64,000 nucleotides of DNA from positions 1-64,000 of the forward strand of contig JAHQWH010000193.1 of the NCBI GenBank assembly GCA_029856105.1, written 5' to 3'. The translations under genes and the position numbers were made by a program. Of the stretch, positions 10,200 through 20,182 are shown piece after piece (position 1 is the first letter of the stretch; the number at the start of each line of letters is the position of its first letter). Below the pieces are notes generated by a model. The model ran no database searches. It was not told where the DNA came from and saw nothing but the letters and a program-made list of their open reading frames with translations. Origin of the DNA: Promethearchaeia archaeon (GTDB taxonomy: Archaea; Asgardarchaeota; Lokiarchaeia; Sigyniarchaeales; SOKP01).

Positions 10200-10329
10200 A
10201 CTAATCTCACATATAATTTTTAAAATAGAAAAAAAATATTATTTAATTCTTTACTTGATGTTATAAAAATCTATCAGAAATCTTAACCCTCTTTGAATTA
10301 AAAAGGTTTAATTTCAAATTTTCTGTATA

Positions 10330-12495
10330 TTGCAAAGTGAAGCTGAATATTTTAACGAACCTTTCTTAAAAAAGAACAGAGTATTTTACCGACAATACCA
10401 GAATAATATTATTAAAAAGTGTAAAGGAAGAAATTCGTTAGTAGTATTACCAACTGGCTTAGGAAAAACAATTATAGGGATTTTACTTATAGGTAAAGCT
10501 CTGGAAAAATATTCAAAATCAAAAGTCATTATTCTTGCCCCAACTAGACCTTTAGTTTCGCAACATAAAGCTTCGTGTGAGGACTTTTTAAATATTGATT
10601 CTAATTTAATTACTTCATTTACAGGCAAGATTTCGCCAGAAAAGAGAATTGTACTTTTCAACAACTCTAAAATTATAGTGTCGACCCCTCAAGTAATAAA
10701 AAACGATGTAGAAAGGGGGCGATACGATTTGAAACAAGTTTCTCTAATAATTTTCGACGAAGCACACAGAACGAGAGGTAATTACGCCTATTGTTTTATC
10801 TCAAATGAATATCTTAATACGTGTAAAGACCCGCTTGTTTTAGGGCTAACTGCCTCTCCAGGAAAAAGTTATTTTCACATTCAACAATTGTGCGATAATT
10901 TGTTTATTGAGAATGTTATATTTAAAACCTACGAAGATAAAGATGTAAAACAGTATATTTACGATATTGACACGTATTTAGAATTTGTCGATTTGCCTAT
11001 TAAAGTTTTAGAGTTAAGTGCGATTTGGTATAACTTATTTGAAAAATTTCTAAGATTCTTTATAGAAAAAAAATTAATTCCACCCAATAAAGGTTATTAC
11101 TCTAAGTTGGATTTCTTAGGAGTATCGCGAGATTTAACTCTCTCTCTAAGGTATATTAATGGTAATTTACCAGAGTTATCAGAGGAAGAATACCAAGAAG
11201 CTCTTTATTTTCAATCTCCACGAATCATAGATTTAGTAAAAGAGAATTCGCTCAATGTCGAATTGATTTATTCTTACAGTTCAAGCTGTATTTCTTTACT
11301 ACATGGGAAAGACTTGCTGGAATCTCAAAATATCTCGTTATTTGAAACTTTTTTAGAAAAAATAGAATATAAATCTGGCCATGATATTCTTTCAGCTAAG
11401 AGAATTATTAATTCCGATCACTATAAGTTCATTAAAAACATTTTTGAGCAGGACAACCGTGATAATTACTTGCATCCTAAAATTGAAAAGTTATTTTCAA
11501 TTATAACGGAAGAAATCGAAGATTTTCATAATAATAAAATCATAGTTTTTACTCAGTACCGAGAAATGGCAGAATTTTTGAAAGGAAAGCTAATGGAACG
11601 CTTTGGAACTCGATTGAATGTAGAAAAATTTATAGGTCAGTCAACCAAGATAAATGATATAGGCTTTTCACAATATCAGCAAGGAGAAATAATAAAGCAG
11701 TTTAAAGCTGGTGCGATAGACATTCTTGTGGCTACAAGTGTCGCAGAAGAAGGGCTTGATATTCCAAATGTCGACGCTATTATCTTTTACGAACCCGTAC
11801 CTTCTGAGATAAGGTTAATTCAAAGACGAGGTAGAACCGGACGACACGCCCCTGGAAGGTGTTATTTGCTAATTGCTAAAGGGACTATAGACGTTCCCTT
11901 TTACAAAGCCGCCGAGCGAAAAGAAATGGCTATGAATTCGGTGCTATCCGACTCAAAACAATTAGATTTATGTGATGTAGTTAACCGTGGACAGATTTGC
12001 TTTAAGGCAGTTTCTAATAAAATCTCAGAATTAGATTTAATTAAAAATTATAAAGAACGGCGTAAAAGAGAAAAAGAACTTCTTGCAAACCGTTCCATTG
12101 AAGAAATCATTTCAGAACTTGATAGTTTCGTCCAAAGCAATGAGTTTAAAAAATTAAAAGATTCTGGTGTAACTTTTTATTCCGATGTAATAGGTTTGGA
12201 TAAATTGAAATTGAAATCTTCCATATTAAAAATAAAAGGAAATCAAGAAGGAAAAAAAAAAAATAAGAAAATGACAGAAAGAAAAATTTATTTAAATCAT
12301 AATGTAAAAACATTAATAAGAATTGCTAAAACTTATAGCGTAGACGGGAAAATGTCTCTTTCTGATTTTAAAGAATTTGCTGAAGAAGAAGATATAATTG
12401 AAAAAAAATTTTATGCTCATTTAAATCAAGCTTGCTATTTAGGGTATCTTAAAAGAACTTCTGATACGATAGAATTCATAATGGATTACGACTAA
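10330..12495 (+). CDS. DEAH-box helicase, Hef/Mph1/FANCM-like
   Basis: LPTGLGKTIIGILL, IIFDEAHR, LGLTASPG, VATSVAEEGLDIPNVDAIIFYEPVPSEIRLIQRRGRTGR; no ERCC4 nuclease seen; TTG start. Confidence 0.88.
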   Translation: MQSEAEYFNEPFLKKNRVFYRQYQNNIIKKCKGRNSLVVLPTGLGKTIIGILLIGKALEKYSKSKVIILAPTRPLVSQHKASCEDFLNIDSNLITSFTGKISPEKRIVLFNNSKIIVSTPQVIKNDVERGRYDLKQVSLIIFDEAHRTRGNYAYCFISNEYLNTCKDPLVLGLTASPGKSYFHIQQLCDNLFIENVIFKTYEDKDVKQYIYDIDTYLEFVDLPIKVLELSAIWYNLFEKFLRFFIEKKLIPPNKGYYSKLDFLGVSRDLTLSLRYINGNLPELSEEEYQEALYFQSPRIIDLVKENSLNVELIYSYSSSCISLLHGKDLLESQNISLFETFLEKIEYKSGHDILSAKRIINSDHYKFIKNIFEQDNRDNYLHPKIEKLFSIITEEIEDFHNNKIIVFTQYREMAEFLKGKLMERFGTRLNVEKFIGQSTKINDIGFSQYQQGEIIKQFKAGAIDILVATSVAEEGLDIPNVDAIIFYEPVPSEIRLIQRRGRTGRHAPGRCYLLIAKGTIDVPFYKAAERKEMAMNSVLSDSKQLDLCDVVNRGQICFKAVSNKISELDLIKNYKERRKREKELLANRSIEEIISELDSFVQSNEFKKLKDSGVTFYSDVIGLDKLKLKSSILKIKGNQEGKKKNKKMTERKIYLNHNVKTLIRIAKTYSVDGKMSLSDFKEFAEEEDIIEKKFYAHLNQACYLGYLKRTSDTIEFIMDYD

Positions 12496-12543
12496 ATTCC
12501 TTCTTTAATTTTTTTTTTTAATTTTCCTTTCTTAAGAATTAAT

Positions 12544-13035
12544 TTAACCATGATCTATTTCTTTTTTTCTTAGCTTGCGTTGTGAGATTAGGGTCTTATT
12601 CTTTTTTTTTCTAATAATTATTATCAAATAACCAGCAGGAATTGAAATAACAAATCCCCATAGTGGAGATTTGAATATTAATAAAATACTGCCAATTGGA
12701 TAAAGAACACGACATACTAATTTAACTGTTCGATTTTTAAGTGATTTCTTTCCTGTAATTTGAATTGCATATTGGAAAATTGAGGGTATCCAGCAAACTA
12801 AAAAAATAATGAGAAATATAGGTAAACTAATGGAATTTACAATATAAAAATAAAATGCGTTACTTATTATTAATGCAAAAGCAGCGCCCAAAGCAAAAGC
12901 AAAACATCCTATACAAACAGCATAGTTAAAGATGTAAAATACATGATCATCGAAATCGTCGCGTTTTGGATTATGATGTGCTAACCAATGGATTACTTTT
13001 TTATCCTTTTGAAAATCATCTTTTTGGTAATGCAT
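12544..13035 (-). CDS. Membrane protein, DUF2085-like
   Basis: 3-4 hydrophobic segments, HxxN...CIGCFAF motif. Confidence 0.5.
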   Translation of the reverse strand: MHYQKDDFQKDKKVIHWLAHHNPKRDDFDDHVFYIFNYAVCIGCFAFALGAAFALIISNAFYFYIVNSISLPIFLIIFLVCWIPSIFQYAIQITGKKSLKNRTVKLVCRVLYPIGSILLIFKSPLWGFVISIPAGYLIIIIRKKKNKTLISQRKLRKKEIDHG

Positions 13036-13131
13036 CTTTCTATTCTGGTTATAGTATGTAAAATTTTATGATCATTAAATTATGCATTAGTCCTTATTAA
13101 TCGAAATAAAGGGATTGCAAGAACGGGTGCT

Positions 13132-13572
13132 CTAGCAATCACAACCTCCGCAATCGCAATCGCCACAATCACAACCACTACAATCGGAACCACCGCCACC
13201 GCAACCACCATAACTGCTTCGGCGTCTTCCAGTACCACATACACTACATCCTATACAAAGAATTACAATAACCCCTATTACAAGTATCGTTATTCCTGTA
13301 CTGGGCATGGCGTATATCATTTCTGTTCCAAAAATAATCAATAGGAATCCAACTATAAAAACAGTACAAACAGCTGCAATAATTCTACCTGTAGTCCTTG
13401 ATGATCTTGTTGTGGTATTTGAAGTTCCTTGATAGGGTTTTGGTGTTGGTGTTGATTGAGTTGGTTGAGTTGGTTGAGTTTGACGGCTAGTTAAACCATC
13501 AGTAGGTTCTCCACAAAAACCACAAAATTTTGCATCATCAAGTATTTCTGAACCACATTTAGTACAATACAT
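13132..13572 (-). CDS. Zinc-ribbon membrane protein with Cys/Gly/Asp-rich tail
   Basis: MYCTKCGSEILDDAKFCGFCGEP zinc ribbon; QPTQPTQ linker; TM; tail GGCGGGGSDCSGCDCGDCDCGGCDC. Confidence 0.75.
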   Translation of the reverse strand: MYCTKCGSEILDDAKFCGFCGEPTDGLTSRQTQPTQPTQSTPTPKPYQGTSNTTTRSSRTTGRIIAAVCTVFIVGFLLIIFGTEMIYAMPSTGITILVIGVIVILCIGCSVCGTGRRRSSYGGCGGGGSDCSGCDCGDCDCGGCDC

Positions 13573-13819
13573 TTTAATTCAAAATTTATTTTATTGAAAT
13601 CCTTTTAATATTTAATATAAAATAAATGAAGTTACTCTACAATTTAAATGTAGAAGCATTAGATAGAAAAGAATTTTTCTAAAATGAAAAAATTAAAATA
13701 TAAATTTTGATCATAAATTTTTTTTCTATTGTTTAATATTTTTTCTTCAACAAATTGTCATAATGCTTATTAATAAAAAATTCGAAGTCTAATTTATCAA
13801 TAAATAATTTAATAAATCA

Positions 13820-15364
13820 ATGGTAAAAATGGATATCAACTCGTTTCTAAGAAGAAAAGGAAAAAAATGGTTGCTGCTTGACTCGTTACTAATAATAAAC
13901 ATGGCTATTTTAACATTAATAATGCTAATTTTTCAAGTATATTGGGGGGATATTAATTTAATTGTTTCTGATTATGTCGGTTTTGATATAAACCTCGTTT
14001 TTATAATTATTGTGATCGTATTACTTCCGTTAATTTATGGGGGTGCGATTCTTCAAGTGCATTTTAAAAATATTAAAAAACATAACGAAATTAAACCTTG
14101 TATCCTGAACAAAATTTTACCAATAGTTCTAATGTTCATATATTCAAGTCTATTCGCTTTATTATTAGACTCTTTAGAACAATACTCCAGATTAATTCCT
14201 CAAGTTATAGAATTTTATAGCATATTTTTAACAATACCACTTTCGCTCTTACTTATTTTGGGCTTATATCCTTTGATAAAATCAATCCCACAATGGAAAA
14301 CTCATTTATCAAATAGGATATTAAATGTAGAAATAAAATCAAAAATTATTTTAATATTATTAATTGCGGGATATTTTTTCGCATTCGCGTCCCCGCTATT
14401 GTTTATCCCCTCAAATGTGATTTCTGGCGATCTTCCTCCCAAACCCGAAATTATAGCTCATAGAGGTGCATCGCATTTAGCCCCCGAAAACACTATCGTA
14501 GCAGGAGAATTAGCAGTAGAACACGGGGCTGTAGGTTGGGAAGTTGACATAAGAATTTCTGTTGACGGAGAATTAATTTTGATGCATGATGATACTCTCA
14601 CACGAACCACTAATGTAGAGGATGTTTTTCCAAATCGTAAGAACGATCGCACTGAAACATTCACGCTTTCTGAACTCAGACAATTAGACGCTGGTAGTTG
14701 GTTTGTAGAAAAAGATCCATACGGGGCTTTAGCTTTTGGTCGTATTTCAAAAGAAGATGGAGACAATTACAGGGGCATACAAATTCCCACATTTGAAGAA
14801 ATTTTAAATTTCACAAGAGATAATGACTTTATAATAGATTTTGATACTAAATTACCGTCATCCAGCCATCTCTATAGTGATGTTTATTTTGAAACAATTT
14901 TAAACGAAACAATCGAATCGGGAATTAATTTAACAAAGGTTATGATTTTCACGAGCGACGCTGAATGGATTGATTTGATCAACCAAAAAAATGCCACTGA
15001 TATATTATTAGGCATGGATATGAGCTCTAATCCTTCCTTAGAAGAATTTGAAATGTCTGAATACAATTATACCATTATCAAAACGGGAGATGAATACTCT
15101 AATGAGTTATATAGATCATTTTATTTAAACAGTATCCCTGTTATGGTCTATACAATCGATAGTGTCGAAAGATTCAGTCAACTATGGTGCTTAGGGACGG
15201 CTTTTGTTATGACTAACGAAGTACACACTTTTAACGATCTGAAAAACCCAATCTGGTATCTTAATATAGAAATTTACATCGTTATTTGGAGTATTATATA
15301 CGTCGCAGCTTTAAGTTTTCTGTTTATTACGAAATTTTACCTACTTAAAAAAAGAAAAGAATAA
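13820..15364 (+). CDS. Membrane-anchored glycerophosphodiester phosphodiesterase (GDPD)
   Basis: N-terminal TM bundle then IAHRGASHLAPENTIVAGELAVEHGAVGWEVDIRISVDGELILMHDDTLTRTTN. Confidence 0.9.
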   Translation: MVKMDINSFLRRKGKKWLLLDSLLIINMAILTLIMLIFQVYWGDINLIVSDYVGFDINLVFIIIVIVLLPLIYGGAILQVHFKNIKKHNEIKPCILNKILPIVLMFIYSSLFALLLDSLEQYSRLIPQVIEFYSIFLTIPLSLLLILGLYPLIKSIPQWKTHLSNRILNVEIKSKIILILLIAGYFFAFASPLLFIPSNVISGDLPPKPEIIAHRGASHLAPENTIVAGELAVEHGAVGWEVDIRISVDGELILMHDDTLTRTTNVEDVFPNRKNDRTETFTLSELRQLDAGSWFVEKDPYGALAFGRISKEDGDNYRGIQIPTFEEILNFTRDNDFIIDFDTKLPSSSHLYSDVYFETILNETIESGINLTKVMIFTSDAEWIDLINQKNATDILLGMDMSSNPSLEEFEMSEYNYTIIKTGDEYSNELYRSFYLNSIPVMVYTIDSVERFSQLWCLGTAFVMTNEVHTFNDLKNPIWYLNIEIYIVIWSIIYVAALSFLFITKFYLLKKRKE

Positions 15365-15382
15365 AACAACATTTTATCAAAA

Positions 15383-18300
15383 TCAAATTTTATCTTCCTT
15401 CCTTTTTTTGACAAAGAAGAAAAAGAATACTATTAACGTCAAAAGAACAGGAATTAAAATTATAATTGGATTTTCTCCAGTAAGTCTGAAGATATAATAA
15501 GATATCGTCAAGATTGAGGCAAAGAAAGCAATGATTGACCCGTATTGGTTTGTAAAATTCTTTAAGCGCCTAATAAACATGTATACTCGGAAATTCATTT
15601 TCTTTATAACTTCTAACTCTTTCTCATCCAACTTTGCTAAAACATCTGGATTTTCGTAGTATAACCCTATTTGGGGATCAAATTTTCCATTCAATTTTCC
15701 AGCGCTAATCAAAGAGATAAGATGTTTCTGGATTTGCTGTTTTTTTATTTTTAATTCATTCTGTAAAAAGCTTAACGTAAGAAATTCGTTAGCTACAGCT
15801 TTTATTGCCATTTCAACGTACGACTTTATAACCAACTCTTCTAAGGATTTAACTTTCTCCCTTAAAATGTCGCTAAACTCTTTTATGAAGTGGTCAAAAT
15901 CGGCAATTATGTGCTTATTTTTAGTTTCAAAATTATTTGATTGCTTGTTAAATTCTTTAATTAACTCTTTGTTCCTTTTATTAACATCTTTTATTTCTTG
16001 TTCAATGTTTTTCTGTCTTTTATTTACTTTTAGATATGCCCTTTTAAATTGTTCTGTTTCAATATAATCTTCGACTCTCGCTTGAAGGGTACCTAATAAT
16101 TGACTCAAATGAATTTTATTCCTATTTATATCGATCAATAATTTGCCGCGGCAAGTTTCAAATCTAAAAGTATTTATCTGCTCGTTAGTGAGATATACCT
16201 TTTCTTCGTATCTTTTCAGCGTTTCATTTTTTTTCTTAATGTAGAATTCTCTTGCTTCGATCTCAAATTTTCTCGATTCGTAGGTATTATTAATGACTAA
16301 ATTTAACTTTTCTTCGATCTTTTCGTCAACTTGTTTAAATTTACTTTCGACTTTTTTCTTTCTATTTTCAAGAATTTCTCTCATTTTCTCGTAAGATTCG
16401 ATCTTTTTAATGTCTTCCGAGAATTTATCAAATTGATTATTTAGTTCTATTTGAAGGGCGCTATATTTGCTACTTATAAAATTTAGTAACTCATTAAAAA
16501 GTATTAGATTCTGTTTTATATTATCTATTGCTAACCGATTATTATTGATAATTGAGTTAACTCCTTTTTTGAGCTCCATGTTTTCGATTCTTGCTTCGTC
16601 AACATTTAACTCTTTAATCTTCACATCGTATCGCTTATTAACAGATTCCTCTAATTTGCTCAAATCATCAATTCTATTCTGAATTTCTAACAAATTAACT
16701 CCTAAAGTTTTATTTTTTATACAAGAATCGTAAAGTGCTAAAAATTTTCCAATGGATTCCTGCGTTTGTTTCAAAATCCTGTTATCTACGTAATTTTTTA
16801 GTTCTCGACTCTTATAATATTCCTCTGTATGAACTATTAGTTCCTTTTTATCTTCAAATAAATCTCCTTGTAATTTAGAAATTTCTATCAAATTCTTTAT
16901 CCTCGGAATTACGGCTTTACATTTGAGGTCTATTTTGCCAGCTAGCTTTTTGATATCTATTTTATCTGTGTTTTCCTCTTTACTCATAAGAATTATTTCG
17001 TTAGAAATTATATTGTCTACATATTCTTCTTTTAATTTGGTTATTTCTTCGCTTATAAAATCTTTAAATTTGTTCCATTGTATTGTCGTAATCGAATTTT
17101 CTTCAAACTTATCAACAATCTCTTTTAGAACATTCAACTTTTTAGAAAATTTATTATTATGCTCGTTAAATTCAATAAGTATCTTGTCAAATCCGTTAAC
17201 TATATCAACAATTTTTTTAACTCTATTTTGAGCGAGATATATTTTATAATTCTCTAATTTATCCTTGAAGCGTGTAATTGTACTAGATATAAAATTATCA
17301 AAGTCTTCAATCTTCGCCCTATTTCTCTCTTCAATAACTTTTTCCTTTATATTTTGCACTTGTTCAGCTACTAAATCAATAATGTTTTCTTCAAGACGAT
17401 CTAACTTCTCCTGCAAGTATTTATAGAGAAGATAAAGCTTTTGTTTGAATTTTATTTCCTTTTTCACAATCGATTTTAAATCTTTAATTTCTTCAGTTTT
17501 TTGTTTTAATAAAATATCGGTTTCCTTTTTGATGGCTTTAACCGCGTCATGAAATTGATTATTAATAACTTTATTTTTCACATTTTCTTTTATTTCTAAT
17601 ATTCCCGTTTGGATATTATCCTTGACATTCCCGATTTTCTCATTTAATTCGTTAAAAAATTGAAATCCATTTGTGTAATCTGCAAAAATCGAATCAAATT
17701 TCTCCTTAAAATTAACCCAATTATTAATTATTTTTCTATGTTTTTTGACTACTTTTTTTTCCTTTGCTGTAATTTGGTGTGAAATTTTGTAAACGATTTC
17801 ATCGTATTTATTTATGTACTGCGATATCTTGTTAAACGCTTGAACGATAAGATCAAATTTTTCCTTACTATACCCGTCTTCGAGAATTTCTACAACGAAA
17901 TTCTTAAAAGTATCTAATTCGCGATTTATATAATCTTGAATATCATATACTTTAGTATCTAATTCATCTAAGATTACAATATACTTTTTTAATTGTTCTT
18001 TTTCTTGGATCCTTCCTTGAAGATAATTATTTAATTCATTCAATCTATTCTGCAAAAGCGAGTAGGTTTTGTTCCATTGCGATATTTCAGACCCTAAGGT
18101 AGCTTGTAAATTAATATAAATTAATTCTTGACTAAACCCGGTTTCAATGTTTTCGTTTAAGAAGTCAGCTTCCATTAAAGCGTCTCTCATAATAAACTTT
18201 AACCGTTCTTTAGCAATCTCAACTTCGTCTAATAAAAGATAAGATTCAATTTCTTCCCTAATCTGTGGAATAGTATTCTCTAACTTTAATGTCATATTAT

Positions 18301-19795
18301 AAATATCGTTTTTGAATTCTTTTAATTTCTCCTTTTCCTCGATTAGCCTCTCCGTATTAATCTCGTTATCAGAAACAACTACTTTCTCAAAAAGAAAGTC
18401 GAGGCATAAATAAAATTTAGTTCTAAATAAAAAAGCTTTTTTAGTTCTAATTTCTCCTTCAAAAAAATAATTGCTAATTAAGTCGTAAATTAAAGGAAAA
18501 ATATCTTCTTTCAATTTTAAAGGTTCATAATGGTAAGAAGCTTTATACCTCTTAAAAATATCAGAAAGAGAGATAACGCTATTTTTGTTCAGTTGGTTAT
18601 AGATTTCCTCAATAATAATTTTTTTACCTTGACTAAGGTTTTGAAGATAACGATTGAATTCTACCGCATTATCTAAGATCCTCAAATTTATGGTGTAATT
18701 AAGATTAATGTACAAGATGATCTCTTCTATACCATAACTCAAACCAAATGTTGTTTTAATTTGGTTTAAATCGATAAAGTTACGCTCTTCTAAGCGTTTA
18801 AACACAACTCTTTCAATATCTTCTATAAAGCGATGCCATATTAAAGATAATAAAATTACTAATTGTGTTACTTCTTTTAAGGTCCTTAAACTCCATCTTT
18901 CCCGTTCTTTTAATGTGTTATCTAAACTTCTTGTGATAAAAGAATAAATCCTCGCGGGATTATAATCAATTAACCAGGAATATATATCTAGAACATTAAC
19001 AAGCCAAAAAGTAGTAGAAACCTCCGCATCTTCAGAATCAAAACCAAATCCACCGTGACCTTTTTGAAATGAATAGAGAAATTGAATTTCTTTATCTTTT
19101 ACATCTGAATCTAAATCAAAGAATTTAAGACATAATAACTTAAAAATTATGGAAAAATCTTTTTTCCGATCGTTAATATATTGACGAAATTGCTCCTTGA
19201 ATAACCGTGCATCTACACCAAGAAGGAGTAAACTCTCAATTACAAAATATAGGGTTTTAACGTTAGGCGTTTTATTATCTTCTGCACATTCTTTATCTAG
19301 ACAGTGCAAAAATCCGCTGTTTCTTTTATGGTCGTAAATGAAGTTTTTAATTTTCCTGATATTTTCATTCTGACCCTTAGAAGAAAGATATTCCTTCAAA
19401 ACTCCTAACAATTTTAAACTTGCTAATGCAAAATACGATGACCAAACATCAGGTTTTTTGGTAGAATTTGGAGATGCTCTAAAACCTAATTGATCTTTTT
19501 CAACAATTTCAACTTCGCAACTTTTTATAAATTCTAAATATTTTTCTCCATTATCATTCTCTTTTTGTTTGAGATATTTCCTTAACAAGAGAAACCAATA
19601 TATATTCTCTAAAAGTAAGTTGGATTCATTTAACAAACTTTTGTTGTAAGTATGATATAATTCTAAGACTTTTTCGTAATCACTGAGGTAAAAACTCCCA
19701 ATTTCCCTTCTTTTAACAAAAACAAAGGATCTAAATGGTTCTTTTTTAAATTTCGTAATATAAGGATAGGCGGTCTTGTTTTCCACATTAGTCAA
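15383..19795 (-). CDS. Giant coiled-coil protein: N-terminal prenyltransferase/squalene-cyclase-like toroid repeats, about 1000-aa coiled coil, winged-helix (PCI-like) segment, two C-terminal TM helices
   Basis: QKGHGGFGFDSEDAEVSTTFWLVNVLDIY toroid-like repeat; long K/E/I-rich heptads; FLTLSFLQNELKIKKQQIQKHLISLISAGKLNGKFDPQIGLYY; two terminal hydrophobic helices. Confidence 0.8.
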   Translation of the reverse strand: MTNVENKTAYPYITKFKKEPFRSFVFVKRREIGSFYLSDYEKVLELYHTYNKSLLNESNLLLENIYWFLLLRKYLKQKENDNGEKYLEFIKSCEVEIVEKDQLGFRASPNSTKKPDVWSSYFALASLKLLGVLKEYLSSKGQNENIRKIKNFIYDHKRNSGFLHCLDKECAEDNKTPNVKTLYFVIESLLLLGVDARLFKEQFRQYINDRKKDFSIIFKLLCLKFFDLDSDVKDKEIQFLYSFQKGHGGFGFDSEDAEVSTTFWLVNVLDIYSWLIDYNPARIYSFITRSLDNTLKERERWSLRTLKEVTQLVILLSLIWHRFIEDIERVVFKRLEERNFIDLNQIKTTFGLSYGIEEIILYINLNYTINLRILDNAVEFNRYLQNLSQGKKIIIEEIYNQLNKNSVISLSDIFKRYKASYHYEPLKLKEDIFPLIYDLISNYFFEGEIRTKKAFLFRTKFYLCLDFLFEKVVVSDNEINTERLIEEKEKLKEFKNDIYNMTLKLENTIPQIREEIESYLLLDEVEIAKERLKFIMRDALMEADFLNENIETGFSQELIYINLQATLGSEISQWNKTYSLLQNRLNELNNYLQGRIQEKEQLKKYIVILDELDTKVYDIQDYINRELDTFKNFVVEILEDGYSKEKFDLIVQAFNKISQYINKYDEIVYKISHQITAKEKKVVKKHRKIINNWVNFKEKFDSIFADYTNGFQFFNELNEKIGNVKDNIQTGILEIKENVKNKVINNQFHDAVKAIKKETDILLKQKTEEIKDLKSIVKKEIKFKQKLYLLYKYLQEKLDRLEENIIDLVAEQVQNIKEKVIEERNRAKIEDFDNFISSTITRFKDKLENYKIYLAQNRVKKIVDIVNGFDKILIEFNEHNNKFSKKLNVLKEIVDKFEENSITTIQWNKFKDFISEEITKLKEEYVDNIISNEIILMSKEENTDKIDIKKLAGKIDLKCKAVIPRIKNLIEISKLQGDLFEDKKELIVHTEEYYKSRELKNYVDNRILKQTQESIGKFLALYDSCIKNKTLGVNLLEIQNRIDDLSKLEESVNKRYDVKIKELNVDEARIENMELKKGVNSIINNNRLAIDNIKQNLILFNELLNFISSKYSALQIELNNQFDKFSEDIKKIESYEKMREILENRKKKVESKFKQVDEKIEEKLNLVINNTYESRKFEIEAREFYIKKKNETLKRYEEKVYLTNEQINTFRFETCRGKLLIDINRNKIHLSQLLGTLQARVEDYIETEQFKRAYLKVNKRQKNIEQEIKDVNKRNKELIKEFNKQSNNFETKNKHIIADFDHFIKEFSDILREKVKSLEELVIKSYVEMAIKAVANEFLTLSFLQNELKIKKQQIQKHLISLISAGKLNGKFDPQIGLYYENPDVLAKLDEKELEVIKKMNFRVYMFIRRLKNFTNQYGSIIAFFASILTISYYIFRLTGENPIIILIPVLLTLIVFFFFFVKKRKEDKI

Positions 19796-20182
19796 CTAAA
19801 AAACCCCAGCAAACGTTATAATAATAATAAAAATTTGAGAATATATTTTTTTGTAATTGTTTTTTATTTCAGCTTTTCGAACTTTTATTAGATTGTTAAA
19901 TAAAGTAAAAAAGAATAGAAATAAAAAAATAAAAGAAATTTATAAGGGCGGGTCACTGTTAAAACTCAGCGTGGTATTTATTCCCATGTCATCGTACATT
20001 AATGGCATTTGAGTTGCGATTAGTGGCATAAATTTATTCCACGGTATGAAATTAATAACAAAGAAAAACGCGTTACTTATCGTCTGATTTTGATCTAATT
20101 ATCTGTTGATAATAATAAGTCTTATAAATAAAAAAATAAAACAAAAAAAGAAAATTTAATGAGCGAATTGCTCATATTTTTT

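Noticed and set aside
12250-12263. Poly-A run in the Hef-like helicase as a possible frameshift
   Set aside because: The reading frame continues with plausible sequence on both sides; only a slippage-prone lysine tract.
15867-17231. Antisense ORFs (66-102 aa, hydrophobic Ser/Leu/Phe-rich) within the giant coiled-coil gene
   Set aside because: Typical reverse-complement of Lys/Glu-rich coiled coil; no independent start or domain signal.
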